From positions 23,913,549 to 23,977,548 of the forward strand of contig NC_092859.1 in assembly GCF_032062135.1 (NCBI RefSeq): a stretch of DNA of 64,000 bases, written 5' to 3'. The first letter of the stretch is position 1. Each line of letters starts with the position of its first letter. Positions 61,585-64,000 of the stretch are shown one piece after another. The position numbers were made by a program, and so were the translations under genes. The stretch comes from Pyxicephalus adspersus. Its lineage: Eukaryota; Chordata; Amphibia; Anura; Pyxicephalidae. The notes beneath the pieces were generated by a model, which saw only the letters and a program-made list of their open reading frames with translations, searched no databases and was not told the DNA's origin.

Positions 61585-62300
61585 AGGATATCGGAGGCTG
61601 GGAAGCCGGGTTATTCCCTATGAGCTCACCTGCTGACGCCTGTGCCAATAGACTCCGACAGAGGGAGGGGAACAAAGTTTACCGAAAATTAATTTCCGTT
61701 TTAAAAACTTGACTCTATGTTATGTTTGTTTGTAGCCAGCTGTATAGATTGTAGAAAATGCTTAGGAAAAAAAATGTGTTGTTAGCACACATCACATCGC
61801 AAAGTGCATCTCACGCTGAAAGCAATACTGAAAAGCACAGGATGGGGGGTAGCCATGTTTTGTATGACTCCAAACTCCGTACACCAGCAACACTCACACT
61901 CAGGTGCTATTTATATTAGTTGATAGAATATTTAGAAGCTGCTAAAAACATCGACAGCTGGGTGAACATTAGAACAAAACTCAATAATTATTCTGATAAA
62001 GAGAACCTGTCATGATGTAGGCTGCAAATTGCTGATCTCCAACAATAGTAATCCCAGAGACAACAACTTCACTTGGTGCCGGTCAGTGATGCGGAGTAGT
62101 GAAACTGGAGGATTAACATCTTCAGTGGGAGGTCAGCCATTTATTTGGCTTTATTTCACATTTAAGGTCATTCTTGCCCTTTGAGTAGTTAGTGTTTTCT
62201 ATGGTTACAATTCCCGATATTTCTTATTATTGTGTTCAGAACGTTCCTGAAAAAATGTTTTTCATTATTCATCTGCTAAATAATAAAAAAAAAATGAATT
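61585..62300 (+). other. BID: BID 3' UTR and polyadenylation signal
   Basis: Noncoding sequence after the stop, with AATAAA at 62282-62287 inside an A-rich run. A second AATAAA at 61435 lies upstream of the proposed last exon and would belong to the intron. Confidence 0.5.
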
Positions 62301-63962
62301 TGAGTTTTTTTTTTTATTTATAGAATTAGCACTTTGAAATACTCTGTGTGTGGGGCAATATTATATTAAGAATACCAGATGGGATATAGAATTCTGTACC
62401 CTTTCTGGGGAGTTTTGTGTTGTTTTAGGTAACATTTTCCATTGGCCTAACATACAAATGTTACGTGGATGTACACTACAGTGGAAGATATGGCTGCAAA
62501 ATATTCTGCAAATCATTTTCTAGAATGAATAACTATAATAATTATATTATCTGCAGGATATGAGGGGTAATTATGGGAATCTTGTTGTGGTGTATTTATC
62601 TGACAAAATCCTCTGCTAACAAAAATCATCTTTCCCAGGAGTCATTAGTGAGGGGAACAAACATGTCTGGTTTACTATGAGTTATTGACAAGTCTGTAAG
62701 TTCACAGTGTTTGATGATTCTCTGTACCAAGAGCAAGCAGAAATGTGAAAATAACATTACTTTTATTTTATTGGTATAAATGTTGTAGACCATTTAGAAT
62801 ACCTATTTTATATTTTATAGCACTTTTATTATCACATGCCATTCTGGGAATTGTATAAAAGCTGAGCCTAAGCCCATAAAGGTGACACCTGAACTCCAGA
62901 GAGTTCAATGAATATATTTTATGAGCTGTGCTGCCATCTTGTGCTGGCTGTGGGTAACTGCAGATCATTCTGTAACTGATCACCTGTTGCTATCACATGA
63001 AGAATGAATACAAAGCAAAAAAAAGGTTTAGGTTATTTAGTGATGTCAGACACAAGGTGAATATGTGCTTTGCCCATACAAATTGACTTATTTTCCAACA
63101 CTGGACTTTTCAGCAACTTTCTAGCCATGCAAATTCCTGACATATTACCTCATACAGCAATAGTATCAATAGAATTTTTAAGAAAAGCTCCACCATGTAT
63201 TGTCAGAAAATATTTTTTTTTAAAAATACAAAATATGAATGTGTCATTGATACAAACCACGTCATTTCCTGACTGAAGAACATCCAGCAACAACTAACCC
63301 TTTCCTCTCCAGGCTAAAACTCCTTGCACTGCCCATTTCATTCATTGGATTTCAGGTTTTAAACACACAGAAATACTGACACTTTGCTAAATGAGAGGCA
63401 GGCTGAGCTGTGTCTAATTTACTAGATGAATGTCCCCATTATATCTATAGAATGTTGTGCTATGAGGTCTTATAATACCATGACACCAAATATAGCGGTC
63501 ACAGCATGGATGATAATAAGTGTCATTTCCTCTGTCATCTATAAAAATGTTAAGTGGGTGAAAGGCAACAGAATGCAAACCTCCATGTGACATCACAACA
63601 ACAATTACGTTATTTAGCTTAAGATGCGTTTAGGCCCAATTTCTTTTCCTGATTTTATATTATGGAAAGGATAGACTGGAAAGTCTGTGTCAAGCTTTGC
63701 TTCATAGTATCACAGCAGGAAATCAGATTTTTGCAATGTATTAGATTATCTCCTTAGTAGGCAGACGTACCCTGTATGCTGGTGACAACTCACAAATGTT
63801 GGAGTTATCATCACTTATTGCTCTGGTGACAAAATGATCATGAAAAACAGACTCGGCAGCGGAAACATTCCAGAGCTTTCCTTCAATGTTCTGTTCAAAA
63901 CTACAAAAACATATTCTGAATTTACCTTCACTTTAATGCTACATAAAAAATAAGTTATATCT
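62301..63962. other. Intergenic, nothing recognised
   Basis: AT-rich DNA without coding signal on either strand. In human the next gene, BCL2L13, faces BID tail to tail; no exon of it is visible here, though its 3' UTR could begin in this stretch. Confidence 0.5.
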
Positions 63963-64000
63963 CAGTGTTCTTCCCAGAAATTTTTTTCAGCCGGGTGGTA
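63963..64000. mobile_element. Start of a hAT-like repeat, cut by the window edge
   Basis: CAGTGTTCTTCCCAG resembles the repeat end at 41594. The rest is outside the window. Confidence 0.35.

Noticed and set aside
1..64000. Bacterial-type features (operons, CRISPR, riboswitches, ribosome binding sites) and tRNA/rRNA genes
   Set aside because: The window is vertebrate genomic DNA; no direct-repeat/spacer array, and no tRNA or rRNA signature was seen on either strand.

Overview
This window looks like genomic DNA of a frog. It is AT-rich, has long introns with GT/AG borders, and is full of short non-autonomous DNA transposons. One dispersed repeat with the words GCGCCAACATATTACGCAGC and GAGCTTACAATCTA occurs many times on both strands. 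From memory, that repeat is widespread in anuran genomes. Assignment to Anura is an inference; the species cannot be told.

Two genes on the + strand can be named. The first is the 3' half of MICAL3 (F-actin monooxygenase / Rab-effector family), from just before the LIM domain (first certain exon 3849-3956) to its stop codon at 46770. The N-terminal FAD monooxygenase and CH exons lie upstream of the window. Eighteen constitutive coding exons join in phase into 1283 codons plus a stop. They encode a LIM zinc-binding domain, a long acidic and Ser/Pro-rich linker (mostly one 1750-nt exon, 26374-28123), and a C-terminal coiled-coil bMERB Rab-binding domain. The second gene is BID, the BH3-only apoptosis regulator (coding 58243-61584), with its TATA-type promoter near 56551. 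MICAL3 followed by BID in the same orientation matches the human 22q11 gene order.

The most interesting layer is alternative splicing of MICAL3. Several introns hold phase-symmetric, stop-free, coding-looking cassettes with good splice sites: 19270-19359, 22982-23044, 28970-29008 (39-nt microexon), 38102-38152 and 40242-40307. The last two would insert 17 and 22 residues between the helices of the Rab-binding domain, and each sits behind a very long pyrimidine tract. The exon ending at 10018 can instead read on to a stop at 10236. This would make a short MICAL3 that keeps the LIM domain but ends in a basic plus hydrophobic tail resembling a membrane anchor. A NAGNAG acceptor at 18519-18524 would add or drop one serine.

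Layout: 1-3800, a degenerate minisatellite, candidate 5' exons and a MITE; 3849-10236, the LIM region and alternative 3' end; 10237-16639, a long intron / possible alternative 3' UTR; 16640-28743, linker exons and cassettes; 28744-43892, two long introns with transposons and cassettes around the first bMERB exons; 43893-46770, the last bMERB exons; 46771 to about 49400, the 3' UTR; 49500-56500, a repeat-rich intergenic region with a 48-bp tandem array; 56520-62300, BID; 62300-64000, nothing recognised except a partial repeat at the end.
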